DNA from: an uncultured Gammaproteobacteria bacterium
Lineage (GTDB): Bacteria > Pseudomonadota > Gammaproteobacteria > GCA-002705445 > GCA-002716945
NCBI GenBank assembly: GCA_902559355.1
Contig: CACEHM010000003.1
Coordinates: 147,964 to 211,963, forward strand
Reading direction: 5' to 3'
Length of the DNA: 64,000 nucleotides
The notes under the pieces are model-generated. The model saw only the letters and a list, made by a program, of their open reading frames with translations, did not search any database and was not told the origin of the DNA. Below are positions 8,006 to 16,186 of this stretch, piece by piece (position 1 is the first letter of the stretch; each line of letters opens with the position of its first letter). The translations under genes were made by a program, and so were the position numbers.

Positions 8006-9793
8006 ATGAACATCCGAAATATTGCCATAGTCGCTCACATTGATCATGGTAAATCCACACTCGCTGATCGCCTCATAGAAAAGTATGGAGATATCAGTTC
8101 TCGCAAGATGAAAGAGCAAATTTTAGACTCTATGGATTTAGAGAGAGAACGTGGAATTACAATCAAAGCACAAACTGTAAGTCTAAATGCTTCCTATATG
8201 GGAGATAACTATAACATTAATATCATTGACACCCCAGGACATGTTGATTTCTCATATGAAGTATCTAGATCTCTGTCAGCTTGTGATGGTGTAATGCTTT
8301 TAGTAGATGCAACACAAGGACTTGAAGCTCAAACAATTGCCCATTTTAATATGGCGAGAGAGCTGAATCTTGAAATTATACCTGTCATTAATAAGATTGA
8401 TTTACCATCGGCTGATCCTGATGCTGTAAAAAAGGATTTATCTGAACTTCTTGATATTAATCAAAATGAGATATTGAGCGTTAGCGCTAAATCTGGCTTA
8501 GGGGTAGATGATCTAATTGAAAGAGTTATTATTGACATACCTGAACCAAAAGGCTTAATGAGCAATGACCTAAAAGCTTTTATTATTGATTCATGGTTTG
8601 ATAACTATCTTGGAATTGTCGTCCTGATTAAAATAATCGATGGATCAATAAGTATTAAAGACAAAATTAAAGTATTTTCTAATAAAAGAGAATTCCTTGT
8701 AGATAAACTTGGAACCTTTAATCCGACAATGACAAATTTATCAAAATTATCATCTGGTCAGGTTGGATTTATGATTGCATCAATCAAAACACTCGATTCA
8801 GCACCTGTCGGCGATACTATTGTTCTTGCTAAAAATAATACCTCAGCCCCATTGCCTGGATTTAAAAAAATACAGCCACGAGTATATTCTGGATTCTATC
8901 CTGTTGATTCTAATGATTACCAAGAATCCAAAAAAGCATTAGATAAATTATCTTTAAATGATAATTCTTTTACATATGAACCCGAAAGCTCACAATCATT
9001 AGGACATGGATTTAGATGCGGATTTCTAGGATTATTGCATATGGAGATCATTCGTGAACGCGTTCAAAGAGAGTATAATCTAGAATTTTTGATGACTGTC
9101 CCATCAGTTACCTATCGAGTAGAAAATAAAAAGGGCGAGGTTAATGACATTAGAAAACCAAGTGATTTACCAGATGATAATAGTATTAAATGTTACTATG
9201 AGCCAATAGCACTTATATCAATTGTAACTCCTGCAGAGTATTTAGGTTCTGTCATAGAGCTTTGCACTTCAAAAAGGGGCACTCAAAAGGACTTAATCTA
9301 CAGATCTAATATGGCTGAAATCAAATACGAGATACCTCTTTCTGAAATAATATATGATTTCTTTGATACACTTAAGTCCGCATCAAAAGGTTATGCATCT
9401 TATGATTACGACATTATTGATTTTAGAGAAAGCAGTATGATTAGGCTTGATATACATGTAAATAAGAAAAAAATAGACGCTTTGTCACAAATATTGCATA
9501 AAGATAATTCATATCGTAGATCTAGGGAACTGATTGATAATCTCAAAAAATTAATACCTAGACAAAGTTTTGAGATAACAATTCAAGGATGTGTTGGCGC
9601 TAAAATTCTATCATCAACTTCTATTAAGGGTTATAGAAAAGATGTCACCGCAAAACTCTATGGAGGAGATGTTACACGAAAAATGAAGCTTCTAAAAAAA
9701 CAAAAAGAAGGTAAGAAAAAAATGAAGAAAATAGGTAATGTTGAAATACCTAGAGAAGCTTTCTACAAATTCTTATCTACAACGGAAGAATAG
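8006..9793 (+). CDS. lepA: Translation elongation factor 4 (LepA)
   Basis: Ribosome-associated GTPase of the EF-G family that influences initiation and can back-translocate stalled ribosomes. At 595 aa it is full length. The GTPase motifs are in place: AHIDHGKSTL (G1), the RGITIK switch region (G2), DTPGHVDFS (G3) and NKIDLP (G4). The C-terminal domain unique to LepA is present (SIKGYRKDVTAKLYGGDVTRK). It begins the lepA-lepB-rnc-era-recO run, in which neighbouring genes overlap or abut, as in other gammaproteobacteria. Confidence 0.98.
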   Translation: MNIRNIAIVAHIDHGKSTLADRLIEKYGDISSRKMKEQILDSMDLERERGITIKAQTVSLNASYMGDNYNINIIDTPGHVDFSYEVSRSLSACDGVMLLVDATQGLEAQTIAHFNMARELNLEIIPVINKIDLPSADPDAVKKDLSELLDINQNEILSVSAKSGLGVDDLIERVIIDIPEPKGLMSNDLKAFIIDSWFDNYLGIVVLIKIIDGSISIKDKIKVFSNKREFLVDKLGTFNPTMTNLSKLSSGQVGFMIASIKTLDSAPVGDTIVLAKNNTSAPLPGFKKIQPRVYSGFYPVDSNDYQESKKALDKLSLNDNSFTYEPESSQSLGHGFRCGFLGLLHMEIIRERVQREYNLEFLMTVPSVTYRVENKKGEVNDIRKPSDLPDDNSIKCYYEPIALISIVTPAEYLGSVIELCTSKRGTQKDLIYRSNMAEIKYEIPLSEIIYDFFDTLKSASKGYASYDYDIIDFRESSMIRLDIHVNKKKIDALSQILHKDNSYRRSRELIDNLKKLIPRQSFEITIQGCVGAKILSSTSIKGYRKDVTAKLYGGDVTRKMKLLKKQKEGKKKMKKIGNVEIPREAFYKFLSTTEE

Positions 9794-9794
9794 A

Positions 9795-10523
9795 ATGGAT
9801 TTTACACTTATACTTGTTGTACTTACATTATTTACTGGATTGTTTAGCCTTGTTAAAATTAATAAACCTATAATTTCTCAGATATCAGAATTCTCATCAT
9901 CTATTTTTCCAGTTTTATTCGTTGTGCTTCTAATTAGATCTTTTTTCATTGAACCCTATAAAATTCCCTCAGGCTCTATGATACCAACATTAATGATTGG
10001 AGATTTTATCCTAGTTGATAAAAACATATATGGATATAAACTTCCATTAACAAATTATACTTTAATAAAAAATGAAACTCCTAAACGTGGAGATGTCATA
10101 GTATTTAAATATCCAGAAAATAAAAATATAAACTATATTAAGAGAGTTATAGGTATACCTGGTGATTTAATTATCTATAAAGACAAAACACTTTTTGTAA
10201 ATGGAAATAGATATAATCAAATAAAGATAAGTCATAACTTTGATCCAGTAGAAATTGCTAATGGTACTGTTTCATATGAACAAAATGAATTTAAGGACTA
10301 CCTAATTCTTAATCAAAACGAATCAACATTTAACTTTAAGTATAAAGTCCCGCCAAAATCTTACTTTGTTTTGGGAGATAATCGAGATAACTCGAATGAT
10401 AGTCGCTTTTGGGGACCTGTCCCAGAGGAAAATCTTGTTGGCAAAGCCTTCTATATTTGGATGTTTTGGAACTTTGATAGTTATTATAATTTTTTTGATA
10501 GAGTAGGTAACTATATTGAATAG
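9795..10523 (+). CDS. lepB: Signal peptidase I
   Basis: Inner-membrane serine protease that removes signal peptides from exported proteins. Starting at the ATG at 9795, one base after the lepA stop, it has 242 aa: two membrane segments (about residues 3-20 and 36-51), the catalytic Ser61 in PSGSMIPT, the catalytic Lys116 in KRVIGIPGD, and box E GDNRDNSNDSRFWG. It is shorter than E. coli LepB (324 aa) but contains all boxes. The frame is open further upstream inside lepA, but the lepA stop-adjacent ATG is the natural start. Confidence 0.96.
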   Translation: MDFTLILVVLTLFTGLFSLVKINKPIISQISEFSSSIFPVLFVVLLIRSFFIEPYKIPSGSMIPTLMIGDFILVDKNIYGYKLPLTNYTLIKNETPKRGDVIVFKYPENKNINYIKRVIGIPGDLIIYKDKTLFVNGNRYNQIKISHNFDPVEIANGTVSYEQNEFKDYLILNQNESTFNFKYKVPPKSYFVLGDNRDNSNDSRFWGPVPEENLVGKAFYIWMFWNFDSYYNFFDRVGNYIE

Positions 10524-11181
10524 CACTGATGGAAATAATATTATTAAGCTAATAAGCAAAGCATTTAGTTATAAAGTCTGTAATGTTCATTATTTTTCCT
10601 CAGCTCTTACTCATAAAAGTATCTCTAAAGATAATTACGAGAGATTAGAGATTTTAGGTGATGCCGTATTACAACTTGTAATTACAGAGTTATTATTTAC
10701 AAAATATCCTGACCATAATGAAGGTCAAATCACAGTTATAAGACAGAATCTAGTAAATTCGAAAAATCTTGAAAAGATATTCCTTTCATTGAAGCTCGAG
10801 AAAATATTTAAAGAAATTAATCCTAGTTTATCTAAAAGTAATATATATTCAGATATTTTCGAAGCCCTTATTGGAGCAATTTATCTTGATAGTAATTATG
10901 AAACTGTCAAGGATGCTATATGTAATCTTTTTATACCTTTGCTATCAGATAATCTGTCTCAAAAAGACTCAAAGACACTTCTTCAAGAATATATGCATTC
11001 AAATCAAAATCCTCTACCTTCGTATAGCACATCACATATTAAACATTCAAAATATAAATATTTAGTTACATGTGAAATATCTAATCTAAATATCAAAGAA
11101 TCACTACAAACAAATAAAGTAAAACCAGCAGAACAAAAATTAGCTCATGCTATTTTAAAAAAATTATATGAAAAAAGTTAA
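10516..11181 (+). CDS. rnc: Ribonuclease III
   Basis: Double-strand-specific endoribonuclease processing rRNA precursors and some mRNAs. The 221-aa protein has the signature ERLEILGDAVLQL (canonical NERLEFLGDSVL) and the second acidic cluster DIFEALIGAIYLD, followed by a C-terminal dsRNA-binding domain with AEQKLAHAILKKLY. There is no ATG near the N-terminus; the best start is a TTG at 10516, overlapping lepB by 8 bp, so it may be weakly translated and coupled to lepB. It overlaps era by 14 bp. Confidence 0.95.
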   Translation: MNSTDGNNIIKLISKAFSYKVCNVHYFSSALTHKSISKDNYERLEILGDAVLQLVITELLFTKYPDHNEGQITVIRQNLVNSKNLEKIFLSLKLEKIFKEINPSLSKSNIYSDIFEALIGAIYLDSNYETVKDAICNLFIPLLSDNLSQKDSKTLLQEYMHSNQNPLPSYSTSHIKHSKYKYLVTCEISNLNIKESLQTNKVKPAEQKLAHAILKKLYEKS

Positions 11182-12037
11182 AGTCTTAATAGTTGGTAAA
11201 AGCAATGTTGGAAAATCATCTTTGATAAATTATTTCTGTAATAAACATACTGCATTAGTATCTAATAAACTACATTCTACTAGAATATCTACTTCTCATA
11301 TAATCGATTATAATAATGTTCATATAGAGTTTATTGATACACCAGGTGCATCTATTAATGATTCTAATCTTCTCTCAAAAGCTATGAAAAGCAATGCATC
11401 AAAGTATATGACTAATGCTGATATAATAATATTACTTACTCAGCCTCAAGAAAAATATGATTATGAAATAAAAATTAAGAATCAAATTATAGAATGTAAT
11501 AAAAAATATATTTTATGTGTTAATAAAATTGATTTAGATTCTTCTGGCCAATACAAGGATGATCTGTTTATATCATTGGGTGTAAATGAGGCTTCTTTTG
11601 TATCTGTAAAAGAATCTATTGGCATTGACTCACTTTATACTTTAATTAAGGACAAGATTATCAGTGAAGGCATAGAGGGTACCGACGAATTAACTAATGA
11701 AAGAAATAATATAAATATAATTCAAGAATTAATTAGAGAATCTATGATTAATCATACTAATAAAGAGTTGCCTTATGAAACAGCTGTTCACATATCCTAT
11801 TATAGGGTAAAGAGTAAGAGTGATGTTATTAAAGCAGATATAATAGTCTCTAAGGATAATCATAAAAAAATTATTATTGGCAAAAAAGGAGCAATGATCA
11901 AAAATATTGGCATTGAAGCTCGTGAACTAATTGAACTTTATCTAGGTAAAAAAATACATTTGTCTTTATATGTAGTAGTAAGAGATAATTGGAAAAATAA
12001 CCCTACTGTTCTCAAAGATATTGGATATATTGAATAA
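11168..12037 (+). CDS. era: GTPase Era
   Basis: Essential GTPase that binds the 3' end of 16S rRNA during small-subunit assembly. The 289-aa protein has the P-loop GKSNVGKS (10-17), DTPG (G3), NKIDLD (G4) and a C-terminal KH domain with IIIGKKGAMIKNIGIEAR, where GKKG is the nucleic-acid-binding loop. The G2 region (HSTRIS instead of the usual PQTTR) is somewhat changed. Overlaps rnc by 14 bp; recO starts on the next base after its stop. Confidence 0.96.
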   Translation: MKKVKVLIVGKSNVGKSSLINYFCNKHTALVSNKLHSTRISTSHIIDYNNVHIEFIDTPGASINDSNLLSKAMKSNASKYMTNADIIILLTQPQEKYDYEIKIKNQIIECNKKYILCVNKIDLDSSGQYKDDLFISLGVNEASFVSVKESIGIDSLYTLIKDKIISEGIEGTDELTNERNNINIIQELIRESMINHTNKELPYETAVHISYYRVKSKSDVIKADIIVSKDNHKKIIIGKKGAMIKNIGIEARELIELYLGKKIHLSLYVVVRDNWKNNPTVLKDIGYIE

Positions 12038-12706
12038 ATGAACGTTTCTCATACTGGTTTTCTTATACATACAAGAAAGTACAAAGAGACAAGCACTATA
12101 ATTCACATCTTTTCACGAAATAAAGGAATTGAATCACTTATATTTAAAGGTAGCTTCACAAATAAAGATAAATTTAAATTCTCATTGTTTAATGAGTATT
12201 TATTTAGTTACAATGATAAATATAGTTTTCCATATCTATCAAAATTTGAGATTATCAATTCATTCCCATTTGATAAAAAATATTACTTATTAGGTCTTTA
12301 TATTAATGAATTATTATATAAGACAATGAGAGAAGGTTATGATTATGAAAAAATCTATGAATATTACAAAAGCTTTCTTGTTAACTTATTAAATTCTTCT
12401 AGTAGTCTAAAAAGACTTGCATTAGTTTTTGAAAAAAGTTTCATTGATAATCTGGGTTACGGTCTCTACATGTTAAATGATAAAGATATTAATGATAATG
12501 CTTTATATATTTATGATTTTGATGAAGGCTTTAAGATTTCAGATTCAGCACAAAACAAGTATTCATTACCCGGCAGTGCATTGAAACAATTTTTTTCAAA
12601 CACGCTCGAGGATAATATCTACATAGATATTATTAGACAAGTCATAAAAAGAATATTAAATAGACATTATGAAAATATCAATCTTATGGGTGATAAATTA
12701 TTTTAG
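12038..12706 (+). CDS. recO: DNA repair protein RecO
   Basis: Annealing and mediator protein that acts with RecR to replace SSB by RecA at gaps. The 222-aa protein shows the OB-fold start (HTGFLIHTRKYKETSTIIHIFSRNKG, read in parts) and the helical C-terminal part with ELLYKTMREG and FEKSFIDNLGYG. Like E. coli RecO it lacks the four-Cys zinc site of other RecO proteins. It starts immediately after era and its last 9 bp overlap the end of lpxH. pdxJ and acpS, which follow recO in E. coli, are absent here. Confidence 0.9.
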   Translation: MNVSHTGFLIHTRKYKETSTIIHIFSRNKGIESLIFKGSFTNKDKFKFSLFNEYLFSYNDKYSFPYLSKFEIINSFPFDKKYYLLGLYINELLYKTMREGYDYEKIYEYYKSFLVNLLNSSSSLKRLALVFEKSFIDNLGYGLYMLNDKDINDNALYIYDFDEGFKISDSAQNKYSLPGSALKQFFSNTLEDNIYIDIIRQVIKRILNRHYENINLMGDKLF

Positions 12707-13420
12707 ATTTCCTTTGGAAATTACGAATGCTTTATTTTTGAGCGATAAAATGAAAAAACGATTATACCAATCGCCTAAAACATATCTGTATATATATTCT
12801 TGATTTAGGTTATGTTTATGGATATTGGGTCTATGGGTATGGCCATGTACAATTATATTGGGTTTATATGACTCTATTAGCATATCAACTTCATTGATAT
12901 TTACATCCATTATGCTTTCTTTTTTATGAGCATTTGCATCAATACTTTTCTTTCTCAAATTCTCAGCTAAAGCTAGTCTTTCCTTTAAAGATTTAGATAA
13001 CATTTGCTTCTGCCATTCACCAGATCTAACCAAGGATCTGAATTTTTGATATTCCTTATCATCCGTACAAAGAGTATCTCCATGTAGCAGTAATAATCTT
13101 TGCCCGTTTTTTGTTATGACAGTAGGATCTTCCAAAAGGCGCATATTAAGACTCGAGCAGATTTTTTTTGAAATTAGAAAATCGCGATTACCATGCATGT
13201 ACCAGATATTTATTTTGACCCCAAGCTGTGCTATCGAGGCTCTAATTTCGTTCAAGCCATCCATTGGATCATCGTCACCTACCCAATACTCAAATAAATC
13301 TCCCAAGATATAGAGATCTGTTACATCTTTATTTATATTATCTAAATAGTTTATAAAGTATTTATTTACTTCCGGTCTTGTTTTATCAAGGTGTAAGTCA
13401 GAGATAAAATCTATAGTCAT
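12698..13420 (-). CDS. lpxH: UDP-2,3-diacylglucosamine diphosphatase LpxH
   Basis: Calcineurin-type phosphoesterase of lipid A synthesis; cleaves UDP-2,3-diacylglucosamine to lipid X at the inner face of the inner membrane. The 240-aa protein (E. coli 240) has all metal motifs: FISDLHLD (5-12), GDLFEYWVGDD, GNRDFLI, LLHGDTLCTDD and GHTHRPNIH. It is next to a cyclophilin gene and cysS, the same neighbourhood as E. coli cysS-ppiB-lpxH. Its substrate is made by LpxA and LpxD and used by LpxB, all in this window; if GnnA/GnnB act as proposed, LpxH must accept a substrate acylated through nitrogen at both positions. Confidence 0.96.
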   Translation of the reverse strand: MTIDFISDLHLDKTRPEVNKYFINYLDNINKDVTDLYILGDLFEYWVGDDDPMDGLNEIRASIAQLGVKINIWYMHGNRDFLISKKICSSLNMRLLEDPTVITKNGQRLLLLHGDTLCTDDKEYQKFRSLVRSGEWQKQMLSKSLKERLALAENLRKKSIDANAHKKESIMDVNINEVDMLIESYKPNIIVHGHTHRPNIHKHNLNQEYIYRYVLGDWYNRFFILSLKNKAFVISKGNLK

Positions 13421-13428
13421 AAATGTGA

Positions 13429-14028
13429 TTATTCAATAAGCGTTACTTCATTTATTATAATGTTTTCAATCGGAACATCAGAATGACCAGCATTATTTCC
13501 AGTAGATACAGCACCAATTTGTTCGACTATTTCTATACCATCTGTAACTTGACCAAAAACACAATATCCATAACCATCAGCAGAGTTAGCCTTATCAAGA
13601 AATTCATTATCTCTTAAATTAATGAAAAACTGTGACGTTGCAGAGTTGGGGCTGCTTGTTCTTGCCATAGCGATTGTTCCTTTTTTATTACTAATATTAT
13701 TACTAGATTCATTAATAACAGGATCAAAAGTATCAATCTGTGACATATCTTGTAAATGACCACCGCCCTGAATCATAAAATTTGGTATTACCCTATGAAA
13801 TATCGTTCCATTTAGTTTTCCTTCATTTGTATATTTTAAAAAATTAGCTACTGTTTCTGGGGCTTTATCTTGAAATAACTCTAGAGTTATATCACCCATA
13901 TTTGTTGAAAGCTTGATCAATTTCGTCTCCTGTGTTTTTTGATTATCATGTATAATGTCACTACATGAAGATATACTGAAAAATACTAGAAAATAAAGTA
14001 GGTATTTATATTTTATTTTCTTCAACAT
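13429..14028 (-). CDS. Lipoprotein cyclophilin-type peptidyl-prolyl isomerase
   Basis: Catalyses cis-trans isomerisation of prolyl bonds. The 199-aa protein starts with a lipoprotein signal peptide (hydrophobic run LLYFLVFFSI followed by lipobox SISSC, Cys at about residue 22), so the mature enzyme should be lipid-anchored outside the cytoplasm. The cyclophilin domain has GTIFHRVIPNFMIQGG, TIAMARTSSPNSATSQFFIN and YCVFGQVTDG, so the active-site Arg and the FMIQGG and SQFFIN motifs are kept. It occupies the ppiB position between lpxH and cysS, but PpiB of E. coli is cytoplasmic and unlipidated. Confidence 0.93.
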   Translation of the reverse strand: MLKKIKYKYLLYFLVFFSISSCSDIIHDNQKTQETKLIKLSTNMGDITLELFQDKAPETVANFLKYTNEGKLNGTIFHRVIPNFMIQGGGHLQDMSQIDTFDPVINESSNNISNKKGTIAMARTSSPNSATSQFFINLRDNEFLDKANSADGYGYCVFGQVTDGIEIVEQIGAVSTGNNAGHSDVPIENIIINEVTLIE

Positions 14029-14048
14029 TTAGGTTAATAATACATTAA

Positions 14049-15380
14049 ATGAATTTACACATCTATAACACTCTAACCAATAAAAAAGAACAATTCCTGC
14101 CTCATACGGAAAATAAAGTAAGTATGTATGTTTGTGGACCAACGGTATATAGCGCCCCACATATCGGCAATGCTAGAGCCGCTTTGGTGGGTGATTTATT
14201 TTACCGTTTACTTCAAAAGCTATATGAAGAGGTTATATATATAAGAAATCTTACAGATGTTGATGACAAGATAATCCTGGAATCTGAAAAAACTGGCGTA
14301 CCTATTAATATAATTACTCAAGATGTTACGAAGATGTATCAAAATGAGATGTCAAAACTCAATATGCTCGAACCAACATTCGAACCCAAAGTTACTGACA
14401 ATATAAATAATATAATTTCAACAATTGAGAAAATACTTAATAATAAATCAGCATATATATCTGAAAATCATGTAGTTTTCGATATGGATTCGTTCAAAGA
14501 TTATGGTTCCCTCTCTAAAAAAGTATCTGATGATCTCATTGATGGAGCAAGAGTAAAGCCAGAAACTTATAAGAAAAATCCAAAAGATTTTGTTCTTTGG
14601 AAACCATCTGTGAATCAAAATTGTGGTTGGGATAGTCCATGGGGTTATGGAAGACCTGGTTGGCATATAGAATGCACAAGCATGATAAAAAGTATTATCG
14701 GAAATGAGCAAACACTTGATATTCATGGAGGTGGGAATGATTTAATATTTCCTCATCACGAAAATGAAATTGCACAGGGTACGTCATGTGCATCAGCAAA
14801 ATATTGTAATTACTGGTTTCATAATGGAATTGTCCTGGTAGATAAGAAAAAAATGTCTAAATCACTTGGCAATGTGATTTTGGTTTCAGACATTATTAAC
14901 GCAACAAACCCTATAGTCATAAGATTAGCATTAATGAGCTCTCATTATAGACAGCCTCTTAACTGGACTAATGATACAGTTAATAATGCAAAAAATATCT
15001 ATGAAAAGATAGTCACATCACTTGATGCCGATTCTTCCGATGTTAGAGAAGATGATAACGATTTTCTAGAATTACTATGTGATGACTTAAATACTCCTAA
15101 TGCAATACAATATCTCGTAAAACAAGCTAAAGATTCCAAAAATAATAAAAATCTTCTCCCAAAGCTTAGGTACAACTGTGATTTGATCGGTCTTAAAAGG
15201 AATTCTTATAAAATAAGTGTCGAACTCAAAAATAAGGTTGAACACTTAATTTCTCAACGAGAAACTGCCAGACAAAATAAAGATTATGCATCTGCAGATC
15301 AAATCAGAAACATGCTTGCATCGATGAATGTAGATCTTAAGGATGGTCCATCTGGTGTAACATGGAAAATTAAAGATTAG
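14049..15380 (+). CDS. cysS: Cysteinyl-tRNA synthetase
   Basis: Class I aminoacyl-tRNA synthetase charging tRNA-Cys. The 443-aa enzyme shows the zinc and HIGH region YVCGPTVYSAPHIGNARAAL (near residues 28-47), LTDVDDKI, the active-site GWHIECTSM and HGGGNDLIFPHHENE segments, and KKMSKSLGN. Slightly shorter than E. coli CysS (461 aa), with the loss spread over the C-terminal anticodon-binding part. It diverges from the cyclophilin gene with 20 bp between starts, and four tRNA genes follow. Confidence 0.98.
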   Translation: MNLHIYNTLTNKKEQFLPHTENKVSMYVCGPTVYSAPHIGNARAALVGDLFYRLLQKLYEEVIYIRNLTDVDDKIILESEKTGVPINIITQDVTKMYQNEMSKLNMLEPTFEPKVTDNINNIISTIEKILNNKSAYISENHVVFDMDSFKDYGSLSKKVSDDLIDGARVKPETYKKNPKDFVLWKPSVNQNCGWDSPWGYGRPGWHIECTSMIKSIIGNEQTLDIHGGGNDLIFPHHENEIAQGTSCASAKYCNYWFHNGIVLVDKKKMSKSLGNVILVSDIINATNPIVIRLALMSSHYRQPLNWTNDTVNNAKNIYEKIVTSLDADSSDVREDDNDFLELLCDDLNTPNAIQYLVKQAKDSKNNKNLLPKLRYNCDLIGLKRNSYKISVELKNKVEHLISQRETARQNKDYASADQIRNMLASMNVDLKDGPSGVTWKIKD

Positions 15381-15407
15381 AAATATTTAATAAATTCAAA
15401 GTATAGG

Positions 15408-15413
15408 TATAAT
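15408..15413 (+). promoter_or_regulatory. Possible -10 box for the tRNA cluster
   Basis: TATAAT lies 10 nt upstream of the first base of tRNA-Pro, a normal distance for a stable-RNA promoter with a very short 5' leader. No clear -35 hexamer is seen 16-18 nt upstream (ATTTAA region), so this is a weak call based on the -10 alone. Confidence 0.4.
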
Positions 15414-15423
15414 AATCACACCA

Positions 15424-15497
15424 CGGGGTGTAGCGCAGCTTGGTAGCGCGGCTGGTTTGGGACCAGTAGGTCGTAGGTTCGAATCCTATCACCCCGA
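15424..15497 (+). tRNA. tRNA-Pro (anticodon TGG)
   Basis: Cloverleaf of 74 nt: acceptor CGGGGTG pairs with CACCCCG, anticodon loop TTTGGGA with anticodon TGG, T-loop TTCGAAT. Close to E. coli proM. The 3' CCA is not encoded (A discriminator followed by AAT). First of four tRNA genes in a row. Confidence 0.97.
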
Positions 15498-15502
15498 AAT
15501 AT

Positions 15503-15577
15503 GCGCCTGTAGCTCAGTTGGATTAGAGTATATCGCTACGAACGATAGGGTCGGAGGTTCGAGTCCTTCCAGGCGCG
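15503..15577 (+). tRNA. tRNA-Arg (anticodon ACG)
   Basis: Cloverleaf of 75 nt: acceptor GCGCCTG/CAGGCGC, anticodon stem TATCG/CGATA with loop CTACGAA (anticodon ACG, A34 probably edited to inosine by TadA to read CGU, CGC and CGA), T-loop TTCGAGT. CCA is not encoded. Five bases after tRNA-Pro. Confidence 0.97.
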
Positions 15578-15598
15578 TATGTTATAATTACTTAACAT

Positions 15599-15671
15599 GG
15601 TGGGTGTAGCTCAGTGGTAGAGCCCTGGTTTGTGGTACCGGTTGTCGTGGGTTCGAATCCCATCATCCACC
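15599..15671 (+). tRNA. tRNA-His (anticodon GTG)
   Basis: Cloverleaf of 73 nt including the His-specific extra G at position -1 opposite C73. Acceptor GTGGGTG/CATCCAC has one G-T pair; anticodon stem CTGGT/ACCGG with loop TTGTGGT gives anticodon GTG. CCA is not encoded. The 21-bp gap before it holds TATAAT at 15583-15588, which might be an internal promoter. Confidence 0.97.
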
Positions 15672-15680
15672 CAGAATTTT

Positions 15681-15761
<81 letters not shown>

Positions 15762-15775
15762 AATAAAATAATACT

Positions 15776-16180
15776 ATGGCAAAGATATATCATAAAGAAT
15801 TTAAAAAAAAATTAGATGAAAAAAATAAGATTGTTTGGACTAATGAGCCCAAACATGAAAATAAATTCAAGACTAATTTAAAAGAAAAAAGAGTTTTCTT
15901 CAGAGATACTTTAGAAACAGTCAGTGAAAATTCTGTAATCAAGAAATGCGATAGGTCTTATGATATCTGTGCAATAAAATATGGTCCAAAAAACTCAGAA
16001 TTTGAAAATACACTTGTGCTTCAAGATTTTTCCAAAGATGAGGGAGATATTATAATCACATGGGAATATCTTTTGTACAATAGAATAAATGATGAATATG
16101 ATGATTCTAAATTCTTTACAAATTCAGAAAAAGCTTTTACATATTTTATTGATAAAACATTTGATATGATTAATAATTGA
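15776..16180 (+). CDS. Small hypothetical protein of unknown function
   Basis: I do not recognise this 134-aa protein. It starts 14 bp after tRNA-Leu and ends 6 bp before tig, on the same strand, and has codon use like its neighbours, so it is probably a real gene and may be co-transcribed with tig. It is very Lys-rich in the first 50 residues and acidic/aromatic in the second half (ITWEYLLYNRINDEYDD), has two Cys (CDRSYDIC) and no signal peptide or membrane segment. An A9 run (15803-15811) lies near the start of the frame. It could be a lineage-specific small cytoplasmic protein; I infer no function. Confidence 0.7.
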   Translation: MAKIYHKEFKKKLDEKNKIVWTNEPKHENKFKTNLKEKRVFFRDTLETVSENSVIKKCDRSYDICAIKYGPKNSEFENTLVLQDFSKDEGDIIITWEYLLYNRINDEYDDSKFFTNSEKAFTYFIDKTFDMINN

Positions 16181-16186
16181 GCACCA

